A stretch of DNA of 49,330 nucleotides, taken from the IMG/VR virus record IMGVR_UViG_3300044633_000411, positions 1 through 49,330 of that record; one strand, 5' to 3'. Below, piece by piece: positions 6,088 through 15,600 of the stretch; within the stretch, counting starts at the first letter, position 1; every line of letters starts with the position of its first letter. The stretch is from a virus. Under the pieces are notes generated by a model that was given only the letters and a program-made list of their open reading frames with translations, was not told the origin of the DNA and did no database searches. The position numbers and the translations under genes were made by a program.

Positions 6088-7269
6088 ATGGCATTAGATA
6101 CAATCGTAGACAAGATTATCGTAGCTCGCGTAGGCTTATTATTACGTCATCCATTCTTTGGCAACATGGCTACACGTTTAAAAATTGTCGACGGTACAGA
6201 TTGGTGTCCAACTGCTGCTACTGACGGTCGTTCTATCTTTTATAATCGCGAGTTCTTTGAACCACTAACTGTAAAACAAATTGAATTCGTTATTGGCCAT
6301 GAGATCCTGCACAACGTATTTGATCACATGTCACGCAGAGATGGTCGTAATCCTAAAATCTTTAACATTGCATGTGACTACAATGTAAACGGTCAATTAA
6401 TTCGTGATAAAATCGGCGAAGTTCCGCCTGTTATTAAAATCTTTCATGACACTAACTATTACGGTATGGGTTCTGAAGAGATTTATGACAAGCTAATGGA
6501 TGATCATGACGAACAGTCACTTTCTCAAATTGGTGAAATGTTAGATGAACACGTTGACTGGGAAAGTAATCCTAACGGCAGTGGCCGTCCGCAATATACT
6601 AAAGACGAATTGAAAAAGATTCGAGACGAGATTCGCGAAGCTACTATGGCTGCTGCACAAGCTGCAGGTGCTGGTAATACTCCGGCTAGTGTTGCGCGTA
6701 TGATTAAAGAACTTACTGAACCTAAAATGAACTGGCGTGAAATTTTACGTCAGCAAATTCAAAGTACTATTAAAAATGATTTTTCATTCATGCGTCCTAA
6801 CAGAAAAGGCTGGCATATGAATGCTATTTTGCCAGGTACTAATTATGATGAAACTATTGATATCTGTGTTGCTATTGATATGTCAGGATCGATCGGCGAT
6901 GATCAAGCTAGAGATTTCTTAAGTGAGATTAAAGGCATTATGCAAGAGTATCAAGAGTTTAATATTAAACTGTGGTGCTTTGATACACAAGTATATAACG
7001 AAGCTGATTTCAATGCTTACACTATTACAGAGTTTGACCAGTATCAGCCAAAAGGAGGTGGCGGCACAGACTTTGATGCTAACTGGGAATACATGAAAGA
7101 ACATGATATTCAACCTAAAAAGTTTATTATGTTTACTGACGGTTACCCATTTGGTAGTTGGGGTGATGAAGCTTACTGCGACACAGTGTTTATCATACAT
7201 GGCAATAATACAATTGTTCCACCATGGGGTGAGTTTGCTTACTATGAGTTTGCTAAGGAGCCAGCATAA
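6088..7269 (+). CDS. VWA-domain protein with N-terminal HExxH putative metallopeptidase domain
   Basis: A 393-aa protein with two parts. Residues 1-110 contain HEILH (71-75), an HExxH zinc-metallopeptidase signature, followed by FNIACDYNVNGQL, the arrangement of the DUF2201-type N-terminal domain. Residues 255-393 are a von Willebrand A-like domain with a full metal-ion adhesion site: DMSGS (264-268), GGGGTDF (323-329) and FTDGYP (349-354). The linker 140-230 is helical and charged. Proteins of this shape are the usual partners of MoxR AAA+ ATPases, and the upstream gene encodes one. The pair probably acts on a protein or metal-dependent target in the infected cell; whether the HExxH site is active is unknown. 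It has its own promoter and heads a run of genes down to thyX. Its stop overlaps the next ATG. Confidence 0.85.
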   Translation: MALDTIVDKIIVARVGLLLRHPFFGNMATRLKIVDGTDWCPTAATDGRSIFYNREFFEPLTVKQIEFVIGHEILHNVFDHMSRRDGRNPKIFNIACDYNVNGQLIRDKIGEVPPVIKIFHDTNYYGMGSEEIYDKLMDDHDEQSLSQIGEMLDEHVDWESNPNGSGRPQYTKDELKKIRDEIREATMAAAQAAGAGNTPASVARMIKELTEPKMNWREILRQQIQSTIKNDFSFMRPNRKGWHMNAILPGTNYDETIDICVAIDMSGSIGDDQARDFLSEIKGIMQEYQEFNIKLWCFDTQVYNEADFNAYTITEFDQYQPKGGGGTDFDANWEYMKEHDIQPKKFIMFTDGYPFGSWGDEAYCDTVFIIHGNNTIVPPWGEFAYYEFAKEPA

Positions 7270-7556
7270 TGGCTCTAAAAAATGGAAAACCGAATCCATT
7301 AAATTACTTTAACATGCGTAGGGTGGGCTTTGCCTGCCCTCACTTTACGTATTTCAAAATTAATAAATTTAATCCAGAATTAGTCAGATCTATTGACAGT
7401 TGGATTGCTAAAAATTTAAATAATCGATATTACATAGACAAGGGGATTTCATTAGATTCATCTAATTCCATTGTCTATAACATTACTATTGGGTTTGAAT
7501 CTGAAAAAGATCTTAGCTTTTTCACAATTGCTTGCCCTGAAATTAATTTAAGATAA
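7269..7556 (+). CDS. Small unrecognised protein
   Basis: A 95-aa protein whose ATG shares a base with the stop of the VWA gene (TAATG). Features are RRVGFACPHFTYFKINKF (17-34) and ACPEIN near the C-terminus, two Cys-Pro pairs that could bind a metal or form a structural pair. The middle looks alpha/beta. No family is recognised. Tight coupling to the VWA gene suggests co-expression with it. A hairpin lies inside its first 75 bases. Confidence 0.65.
   Translation: MALKNGKPNPLNYFNMRRVGFACPHFTYFKINKFNPELVRSIDSWIAKNLNNRYYIDKGISLDSSNSIVYNITIGFESEKDLSFFTIACPEINLR
7320..7340 (+). repeat. GC-rich inverted repeat just after the VWA stop
   Basis: AGGGTGGGC, a TTT loop, then GCCTGCCCT: nine pairs including two G-U. 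It lies about 50 bases after the stop at 7269, inside the 95-aa gene (around residues 18-24). The surrounding sequence is AT-rich, so the block stands out. No U-run follows. Confidence 0.55.
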
Positions 7557-7588
7557 TTAATTATATTACTAACCATAGAGGAAAACAC

Positions 7589-7840
7589 ATGACAGAAACA
7601 ACTCAAGACGCAGTACAAGACGAAGTAGCACAAGAAACAGCTCAAGAAACAGCATCGAATGATCTTACTATTAATGACTTAAATGCAATCAAAACTATTT
7701 TTGATATTGCAATTTCAAGAGGTGCATTTAAACCAAATGAATTAGTACCTGTTGGTCAGACATATGCTAAATTAGAAAACTTTTTAATTGTTGTTGCTAA
7801 ACAAGCTGAAGCACAACAAGCTGAACAACAAGGCGCATAA
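7589..7840 (+). CDS. Small acidic protein with Gln/Glu/Thr-rich N-terminus
   Basis: An 83-aa protein preceded by AGAGGA about 8 bases before ATG. Residues 1-22 are a low-complexity acidic tract (repeats of Gln-Glu-Thr-Ala). Residues 25-70 (INDLNAIKTIFDIAISRGAF, then a second helix) resemble the small helical proteins common in T4-like phage early regions. The C-terminus is again Gln/Ala/Glu-rich. I do not recognise a function. It is one base apart from the next gene (stop 7840, ATG 7842). Confidence 0.68.
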   Translation: MTETTQDAVQDEVAQETAQETASNDLTINDLNAIKTIFDIAISRGAFKPNELVPVGQTYAKLENFLIVVAKQAEAQQAEQQGA

Positions 7841-7841
7841 T

Positions 7842-8549
7842 ATGGCCGAACTTAAACATGTTGGTAGAGTTATTAGCTCCGGCAAAAAATGCATTGTTGC
7901 ATATCGTACATTACCCGGTGAGGCATATAATTGCCTAATTGTTCCTACTGAAAATTTACCAGATAGTTATCACGATGCGATTATTAATTTAGTAGAAAGC
8001 AATGCCGGACAAGCTGCTTATGAATTTGCGGAAGCATTAGCACGTACTAATTTTCCAGATGGGTATGTTATGTTAACTGCATTACATAGTCAAAATAGAT
8101 TGGTAAAAATTTCAACAGATCAAGTCGAAATGTTACCAACGCATACAGTTTCAATTAAATTGTCCGAGTTAAATCAAATTATTGCAGAACAACGTGGTAC
8201 AACAGTTGACGAATTATCACTTAAATCGCCAACTAAAATTGAACCGTTCCAAGAAAAAGAAACTGTAAAATCTGAAGAACCAAAATCAGCATTAGTAGAG
8301 CTTTTAACTCCCGAGCAAAAAGCTAAACACTATCGTTCAGAAGCAGATCGGTTATCAAAAGAAGCTGCTTCTTTACGTAGACAAGCCGAAGAACTTGTTC
8401 CTACAGTTAAAAAATCTAAAACTGATTTGCTAGAAGCAAGAGACGCAGCAGTAGCTGAGGCAGTAGCTGAGGCACTAGAATCAGACAAAGTAACTACTAA
8501 AAAAGTAGCTAAGGCAAAAGTTGACAGTCCAAAAGAAACCACTTCCTGA
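7842..8549 (+). CDS. Unrecognised protein with N-terminal globular domain and coiled-coil C-terminus
   Basis: A 235-aa protein. I chose ATG 7842 (AAGG 8 bases upstream) rather than the earlier in-frame ATG at 7788, which lies inside the 83-aa gene. Residues 1-125 form a compact alpha/beta domain (ELKHVGRVISSGKKCIVAYR near the start, SNAGQAAYEFAEALART in the middle). Residues 165-235 are a long charged helix (LLTPEQKAKHYRSEADRLSK onward), with the tandem AVAEAVAEALE and a Lys-rich end, most likely a coiled coil. The function is not recognised; one in-frame 12-bp tandem repeat is seen in the coil. Confidence 0.7.
   Translation: MAELKHVGRVISSGKKCIVAYRTLPGEAYNCLIVPTENLPDSYHDAIINLVESNAGQAAYEFAEALARTNFPDGYVMLTALHSQNRLVKISTDQVEMLPTHTVSIKLSELNQIIAEQRGTTVDELSLKSPTKIEPFQEKETVKSEEPKSALVELLTPEQKAKHYRSEADRLSKEAASLRRQAEELVPTVKKSKTDLLEARDAAVAEAVAEALESDKVTTKKVAKAKVDSPKETTS
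8449..8472 (+). repeat. 12-bp tandem repeat inside the coiled-coil gene
   Basis: CAGTAGCTGAGG is present twice, at 8449-8460 and 8461-8472, with no mismatch. It keeps frame and encodes the repeated Ala-Val-Ala-Glu of the coiled coil. Confidence 0.85.
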
Positions 8550-8841
8550 GGATGTGATTGCAGTTTGGCCTGAAGTATTAGAAGAGGTGTCTATTAATAA
8601 GATACCTCTTCTTTATTTACATTCCGTAATTGTTAATTTTAAAGATAATAAGTCTTGGGAAATAAAATTAACAGCAAAATTAAAAAAAGAAGGCTGGGAA
8701 AGTTTTCAAACAAGTTTGTCTGACTTACTCACTTCATACGAAGATCGCATAGACGATGTTAATTTTAAAATTGACGCAGTTAAAATTAAAAAAGACATTG
8801 AAAAATCAACTAATAAATTTTTTAAAAAAAATAAATTATGA
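8521..8841 (+). CDS. Small unrecognised phage protein (TTG start)
   Basis: A 106-aa protein. The TTG at 8521 gives 29 bases of overlap with the upstream gene and has AAGG about 6 bases before it; an in-frame GTG at 8554 is the main alternative. The body (LPEDVIAVWPEVLEEVSINK, then LLYLHSVIVNFKDNKSWEI) reads as helix then strands, and the C-terminus is very Lys-rich. I associate the DVI-WPEV pattern with conserved unknown proteins of T4-like cyanophages, from memory only. It overlaps thyX by 4 bases (ATGA). A hairpin with a U-rich tail lies within its first 95 bases. Confidence 0.68.
   Translation: MTVQKKPLPEDVIAVWPEVLEEVSINKIPLLYLHSVIVNFKDNKSWEIKLTAKLKKEGWESFQTSLSDLLTSYEDRIDDVNFKIDAVKIKKDIEKSTNKFFKKNKL
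8580..8612 (+). terminator. Terminator-like hairpin inside the start of a gene
   Basis: AGAAGAGGTGTC (8580-8591), a nine-base loop, then GATACCTCTTCT (8601-8612): 12 pairs with one G-U, followed by TTATTTA. It lies 31 bases after the stop of the 235-aa gene. Because it is within the next open frame, it may act as an attenuator or mRNA end for a fraction of transcripts; activity is unproven. Confidence 0.45.
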
Positions 8842-9620
8842 ACATTAAATTAGTATCATATTCTCAACCAACTGAAGAATTTGCTGAGTTAGGAATTACC
8901 GATGCACAAGAACTTATAGCATTTTGTGCAAGAGTAAGTAATCCTTCAAATCAGTTTAATACAGAAACTTCAGAAAAACTCATCAACTACTTAATTAAAC
9001 ATAAACATTGGTCACCACTTGAAATGGTTAATGTATGTTTAGAAATCAATACCACCCGTGATATTGCACGTCAATTACTACGCCACGCTTCATTTAGATT
9101 CCAAGAGTTTAGTCAACGTTATGCAGATCCAACTGATGACTTGTCTTTTGAAATACGTGAAGCACGTTTCCAAGATCCTAAGAATCGTCAAAACTCTATC
9201 ACAGTTAATACTGTTGAAGAAGAAGCAATTAATAACGAATGGAAACTAAGACAGCAATATCTTATTGAAGCAGCAAAAGTACAGTATGCATGGGCAATTA
9301 GCAAAGGAATTGCTAAAGAACAAGCTCGTGTTGTTCTTCCAGAAGGTAATACTAAAAGTCGCGTGTATGTTAACGGGACGTTGCGCTCATGGATTCACTA
9401 CATACAAGTGCGCAGTAACGTGGATACACAGCTTGAACACAAACAAGTTGCTGTAGCATGTGCGCAAGCAATTAGCGCAGTATTTCCAATGGTAAATGAC
9501 TTTGTTTATAAGGAAGAATCAGAGACATTTGTTACTATTCCCGATGTTATTAAAGAAGATCTTGTTGAACATAAACTGGTTAACTGGTGGCAACACTTAT
9601 TTAATTTTTATAAACACTAA
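8838..9620 (+). CDS. thyX: Flavin-dependent thymidylate synthase ThyX
   Basis: A 260-aa ThyX, which methylates dUMP to dTMP using FAD, NADPH and methylene-tetrahydrofolate and so supplies dTMP for phage DNA. The signature lies at 82-95: RHASFRFQEFSQRY, with Arg82-His83, Ser92 and Arg94-Tyr95 in place. The third residue of the usual Arg-His-Arg is Ala84. Further family segments are KHKHWSPLEM (54-63), GIAKEQARVVLP with the arginine that binds dUMP, and a C-terminal helix. The ATG overlaps the previous stop (ATGA). It is the last gene of the plus-strand block and is followed 5 bases later by a strong terminator. Length fits ThyX. Confidence 0.95.
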   Translation: MNIKLVSYSQPTEEFAELGITDAQELIAFCARVSNPSNQFNTETSEKLINYLIKHKHWSPLEMVNVCLEINTTRDIARQLLRHASFRFQEFSQRYADPTDDLSFEIREARFQDPKNRQNSITVNTVEEEAINNEWKLRQQYLIEAAKVQYAWAISKGIAKEQARVVLPEGNTKSRVYVNGTLRSWIHYIQVRSNVDTQLEHKQVAVACAQAISAVFPMVNDFVYKEESETFVTIPDVIKEDLVEHKLVNWWQHLFNFYKH

Positions 9621-9624
9621 TCAC

Positions 9625-9652
9625 AAAAAAGCCAGCATTGCTGGCTTTTTTT
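9625..9652. terminator. Bidirectional intrinsic terminator
   Basis: Six A, then GCCAGC, loop ATT, GCTGGC, then seven T (9625-9652). It serves thyX from the left (stop 9620) and the 3054-aa gene from the right (stop 9670), where two oppositely transcribed blocks meet. Confidence 0.93.
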
Positions 9653-9669
9653 ATTTCTCTATTATCGTA

Positions 9670-12600
9670 TTACGGACGCCATGCTATTAACACATATCCC
9701 GGACGTCCGGCTGTACCTGAATTAAATATAGTTTCTTGGGTAGATTCGACTAAACTCCCGCCACTACCACCTCCACCGTACGATGTTGTGTTTACGCCGC
9801 CAGCACCGCCTGCAGTTGTAGTAACAGATGTAGATGTATTAGTTTTACCTGGTAATCCTGCACCTCCGACTTCTGCAGCACCAGCTCCGCCAGCACCGCC
9901 TGCAGCTGCAACTCCTGACGAAGAACTGCTTCCATAATTACCGCCCGATACAGTAACTGATACACCTGTTCCTGTTATTGAACTAGAACCGCCAACTTGC
10001 CCAGCTGCACCTGCAGATGTGTCGTATTGTCCAGTACCACCTTTACCGCCTGCTCCGACTACTACTGTAAGTTCGTCCCCACTTGTAACAGCTATAGTGG
10101 TAACTTCACCGCCGCCTGCACCGCCGCCTGCTCCGCTACTACCATTACTTGTGCCTACTCCAGCAGTAATAAGATTTTTAGGTTTACGTGTCGTCCATAA
10201 GATATCTTCTTCTCTATAAAAATTTTTGTTATCGTTTGTACTATGAATAGCAGGATCAAATAATGTGTCTGACCCGTCATCAACTCTTAACGTTGCAGCA
10301 ATATAATGCCCATCCGCTGTACCAACTGTAGTAATAGTAGCAATCTTTCCACTATTTACTGTTGCAACTGTAATTACGAGATTATTTACGTCAGTACCAC
10401 CTAAATTACGACCACTAATTGTAATTTGATCACCTACTGCATAATTTTTACCCGCTGCATATATTTTAACAGTCGTATACACTGTTCCGGCTATTGTTAC
10501 ATTAAACTTTGCACCAGTACCGGTACCTGTAACATTTGTTCCTACTAAGGCTGAATACGACGCGGCCTTAATTGTTGCGGATACTTCAATTTTACGATCA
10601 AATTTATTAGTTAGCGTAATAGATTTAGTTACTAATGCCCATGTACTAGAACTAAACGAATGTTTAGTACCATTAAGTGTGATATATCCTGAATTATTTC
10701 CATAATAGGTTAATATATAATTTGTTAATTGTTTTGGTGCAGCAAATGATGTTCTATACGATGCTTTAATCGTAGTTGTTCCGGCACCGCCGTAGATTCC
10801 ATATTTGTTTAAAAATGCAGTTACGTCACTTGAAGCTGTTTGTGTTGGATAAGATGTATAAACAGAATTATCAATAGTTAATGCAGTTCCGCCTGCACCA
10901 CCGCCACCGCCTCCTGCACCAATTACTACAACATTAGCATGTGCAATTCCTGCAGGAACAGTAACTTTGTATGTTCCCGATTCAATATATTCATAAGACT
11001 CTATAGCTTGTCCAGCACATATCGGTGAATACGAAACTACCGCAAACGGATTTTCACCTACAGCTCCTGGCGGCACTCCGTTTATTCCTATTTCTCCTGC
11101 TATACGAGAAAAGGTTGCAGGAACATACGACACACCGCCGCCACCGCCGTAACGTGGTCCGCGTCTATCATTGTTGTCATCAATACCAGTAGTATTGTTT
11201 GTACCTCTGGGTGCCCCTGCACCACCGTTGCCATATGTTGGTGCAACTGAAAATCCAACGTTATCAACTGATGAGCTATACGTTGTAACAAATGTCGGTG
11301 CTGCTCCATTTCTACCAGATCCGCCGTCATTGGTCCATTGATTACCACCTGCGCCGCCGCCTGCTGCAACTGCAATTACTGTTCCTTTATCATTTATACC
11401 AGGATATACTACTGCGGCGCCACCGCCTGTTGTTCCTGCTGCAATTTTCCAGCCACTTGTTTTAGCAGGGCCACCGTCTGAACCACGTATAAATTTAAAA
11501 TATAAACTTTTTGATAAAATATTTTGAACATTAACAGTACCAATAACAATGTCACCAGTTGCACCGTACCCGCCTGTTCTACTACCACCAGTATCAACGC
11601 CACCGTCACCGGCACCACCATAAAGTTTTATATTAACAAAATTAGCATCTTTTGGAATAGACCATGGTCCAGAGTTTTTTATCGTTTGTTTTATTACTAT
11701 ATGATTCCACTGAATTGGATCAGTTGTTGCCGAAACTGTTTTATTTGTAACAGGATCAGTCACTGTAAATGTTATTGTAAAATTACCACATGGGTCATTA
11801 TTACTTACAAAATTAGGATTATTATATGCTAACAAAGGAAGAACACAAAATTGTGAATTTGCTAATGTAGTTCCTGTACGATTTTTAAGTGTAGCAGTTT
11901 GAGACATCGCTACTCCGCCAATTTGTGTATCAGCTTTAGATTGTTGTCTAACATTTGCCGCAATGGTAGTGTTAGCCGAATTAATAACCCATGATACCTT
12001 TAATAATGGCGATGCAGGTAATGGAGTTGAAGTAGTCGATGCTAATTTACATTGAACTACAAATTTATCCCCCGGATACACTACTGCTGGCATATATGTT
12101 ACCTCGATACTAACTGCAGAAGGCGGATAATATGTTTTAGATGTATCAGCAATATCAACAGTACGAGATGTTAACCCAGTTGCAATTGTTTTTGGGAACG
12201 TAGAAGTTGTACTAAATTCGACATAAAACTTTTTAGCTGGTTTATTATCTGCGGTGTCTGCCACTGCAGTTAATGTTAATGTTGCTGTTCTACTTGCAAC
12301 ATTAGCAGTCTGACCTGTTAATGATCCAATTGAAAAACATTTTTCATTAATATACGCCCCTGATGGGTTTTTTATTCGCCAATATAATGGATTTCCATTG
12401 TCAGTAGTTTTAGTAGTAACAGTAAATGTTATGCTACTACCGTCGCCGCCTTCATTTATAGACGGTAATAATTTTGACGGTAATGGATTTGTACCATTGT
12501 CTTCAACTGCATAATTTTCCGGTGCTGCAGTCTTTGACGAATCTGCTACATTAACAACTCTTGACTTACAAGTGTTTATGTTACCTGTAGGTGTTACTGT

Positions 12601-15600
12601 ACTTGTAAATGTTACATAAAACGATTTAGCAGTTTTATTAGTAGTTGAATCAGGAGTAGTAGATAATGTAAACTCTACAGTTTTATTTGCACTTACTAAA
12701 TCAGTAGTACCTGTAAACGATGATATATTAACAAAATCAGTAGTCTGCATTCCAACTGGGAATATTTTATATGTTAATGCATGTCCGATATCTGATTCTT
12801 TAGCAGTAACAGTAAATTTTATAGTATTACCGCTTACACCTTCATTAATTGTTGGATTTCCGGTAGATGGAGAACCGTCATCAACTACTGATAAACATAA
12901 GTAATCAGTAATAGTAATAACAAGATCGTCAACATTACTAATTGGATTTAACGAATCATCAGTTAATGCAATCTTAAATGTTCGATTAGTGTTAGGACTT
13001 GATAACGGATTATCAATACTTGCCTTAAATGAAAAGATAAATGTGCCGTCTGATTTTACTGAAGCAGTATTAGAAGATGGCATAACAACATGAGATGGTA
13101 TAAAGGTTGAATCATTATCACTTTTAACTACTGACCATCTTATTTTTTTAATTGTGTTATCAGGAGCCGACGCAGGACGAGTAACAGTAATAGTAATAGG
13201 ATCTCCTTCCATTATACTCGCAATTTCTGTGTCGCTAGTTGCTGATGCAGTTGCAATAATTCCCCATGTTGGGTTAGATTCAACATAAATTATTTGATTT
13301 CCCGGATCATTAGTTTGAATTTTTACAGCATTAGATGTATCAGAAATTCTAATTTGATACGATCTAGTATTATCAATATTGTCATTTGTAACTGTTATTG
13401 CAAACGTTCCTGAGTTAGTTGCAGAAAACACTTTAAATGTACCAGACAACGCGCCAGGAGTAGTTTGTGTAACATTAGCACTAGTATTAACCTGAACAGT
13501 CGAAATAGACGAAACACCAGTCGAAACAACTTCCCATTTATAGAACGTGTCAGCTGAAATAAACGGTGTAGTTACTGTAAATGTAACTGCAGTTCCTTCA
13601 TTTGTATAATACGGCGCTGACAAACTTGGAGTAATTGTGTATACTGTATTTTCAGTTCTGGTAATAGTTTCAGTTGACACTAATGCAGTAGGTAACGCTG
13701 ACTGAATTGGAGTACTAGGTGCAACATCACTTAAAATAATATGAAATTTCTTATTACCATGTTTTCTATTCAATTTATTTGCAAATGTTAATGTAAAACT
13801 TGCTGTTTTAGCGGTAGGGCTTGGTACTAGTGTACCAGCTAACGGTTGGTTAGTTGAAAAATCATTTGAATCTATTTTATTAGTATTTGCAGTTTCTTCA
13901 GTTGTAGTTTGAGCAAGATACCAATATACCTTTGGCAATGTTGATACAACTGCAAATGTTACTGCGGTTGACTCAGTTATGTTATATGGTGATTCAAGCA
14001 CTGCACCGTTAACTTTTGGAACAATTGTATTTTTTACACCTGCGGTTATAGTTATTGTTGGATTACCTGATACCGTTTTTTTACCACCGTCAAAATCAGT
14101 AATTTGAACTGTAAACTTTTTAGTATCAAGAATTTTTTCAGCATTGGTTGTAACAATAAATGAATACGAAATATCAGTTGCATTAACTGTAATATATCCA
14201 GATGTAGACATCATACCTACTAAATTGCTACCAAGTAACTCCCATTTCCAAGGATTTGATAATTTAGATATCTTTGGAGTAGTTAATGTATAAGTTATAG
14301 ATGTACCTGCAGTAACAGTATAAGATGCTGAGGGTAAATTGTATCCTACTGCAGTAGGAGTCAATGTGTATCCTGTAAGATCTTGTATACTAACTACGTC
14401 TGATTGCAAATCCGGAATAACTTCATATGCACCGCCAGTTCCTGGTTTTTTAAGTATAATATGGAATTTTTCAGTAACTTCAGCAATACTATCAGTTGCA
14501 GCAGATAATGCAAATGCACCAGTACCATTTGCGCCAATTGCTACAGTTCCAGTCATTGACGGTGAATCAAAATTATAAATATTTGCAACAGTAAAATCTG
14601 CGCCAGATACACCAGTACCTGAATTACCAGATTCAGGTACAATTGTCCATTTTAACAATGTGTTTGTTAACGGCGTTGTAATATTAAATGTTGTCTGAGT
14701 ATTTCCTGCTTCAGAAATTAACGAATTAGTTACAAAAATTGAATATTTAACCGTGTCGACTAATGTTATTGGAAGATACCCAATAGCTTTAGATGCTACC
14801 GACCCTTTATGAAATTGAAAAATAAATACTTCAGCACCTTCATTTATTAAATCAGGAGTTACTACAATATCTTCTATAGTAACTGTTCGTGGATCACTTG
14901 ATCCCTGTACATGGATTGCTGCAGAACTTTGAATTTTACTTAAATCATCTACTATTCCGCCCGGTGCTACACTATATGCCGACCAAAAACAATTATCAGT
15001 CGGTAATACATTAGTAGTAGCAACTTGTAACCTAATTGTACTGCCTTCAACAAATGTTAAACTATTTGTTAAGGTGGTTACTACTGCTGTTGGTTTTCCT
15101 GGTGGTTCCGGCTCAGGTGCTCCTTGAGAATTGTCATATATTAGCACGCCCGGACTTACACCTCCTTTAACTACAGGATTGTCGTATCCGCCTTCTCTAA
15201 TTTGTATATAAAATTTTTCATTTCCTTCTGAAGTTTGATCATCATTCATTGATCGAATAATAGTCGCTTTATTTTTATATACCTTAACAGTATCTCTTAA
15301 TAAACCATCTTTAAAATCAGAAGCAGTAATCGTTCCAGCAGACGATGCTGTTGTCCAGTACAATACTGTTCCGTCATCCATATATGGAGTATATACAGTA
15401 AATGTTACTGTTCTAGACGTTGCTAATGATAAACCGTCAGACTCTTTAACTGCAGTCTGATCAGCAGTGATTACATATGATGAAACATCTTGTATTGTAA
15501 TCTCCGAGGTGGTATCTTCAATGTCAGCAGTTTCTGATCCAATTCTTATCGAAATAGTAAATTTTTCATCAGGTTCTGTTCCGTCTGAACTATTAAGAAC

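Noticed and set aside
11100-11621. Minus-strand frames of 91 and 70 codons within the glycine-rich region
   Set aside because: They are out-of-frame readings of glycine codons (Gln/Leu/Val-rich products) inside the 3054-aa gene.
9670-11650. Possible diversity-generating retroelement target at the fibre tip
   Set aside because: No reverse transcriptase, template repeat or C-type lectin domain is seen; the glycine-rich codon pattern alone is not a variable repeat.
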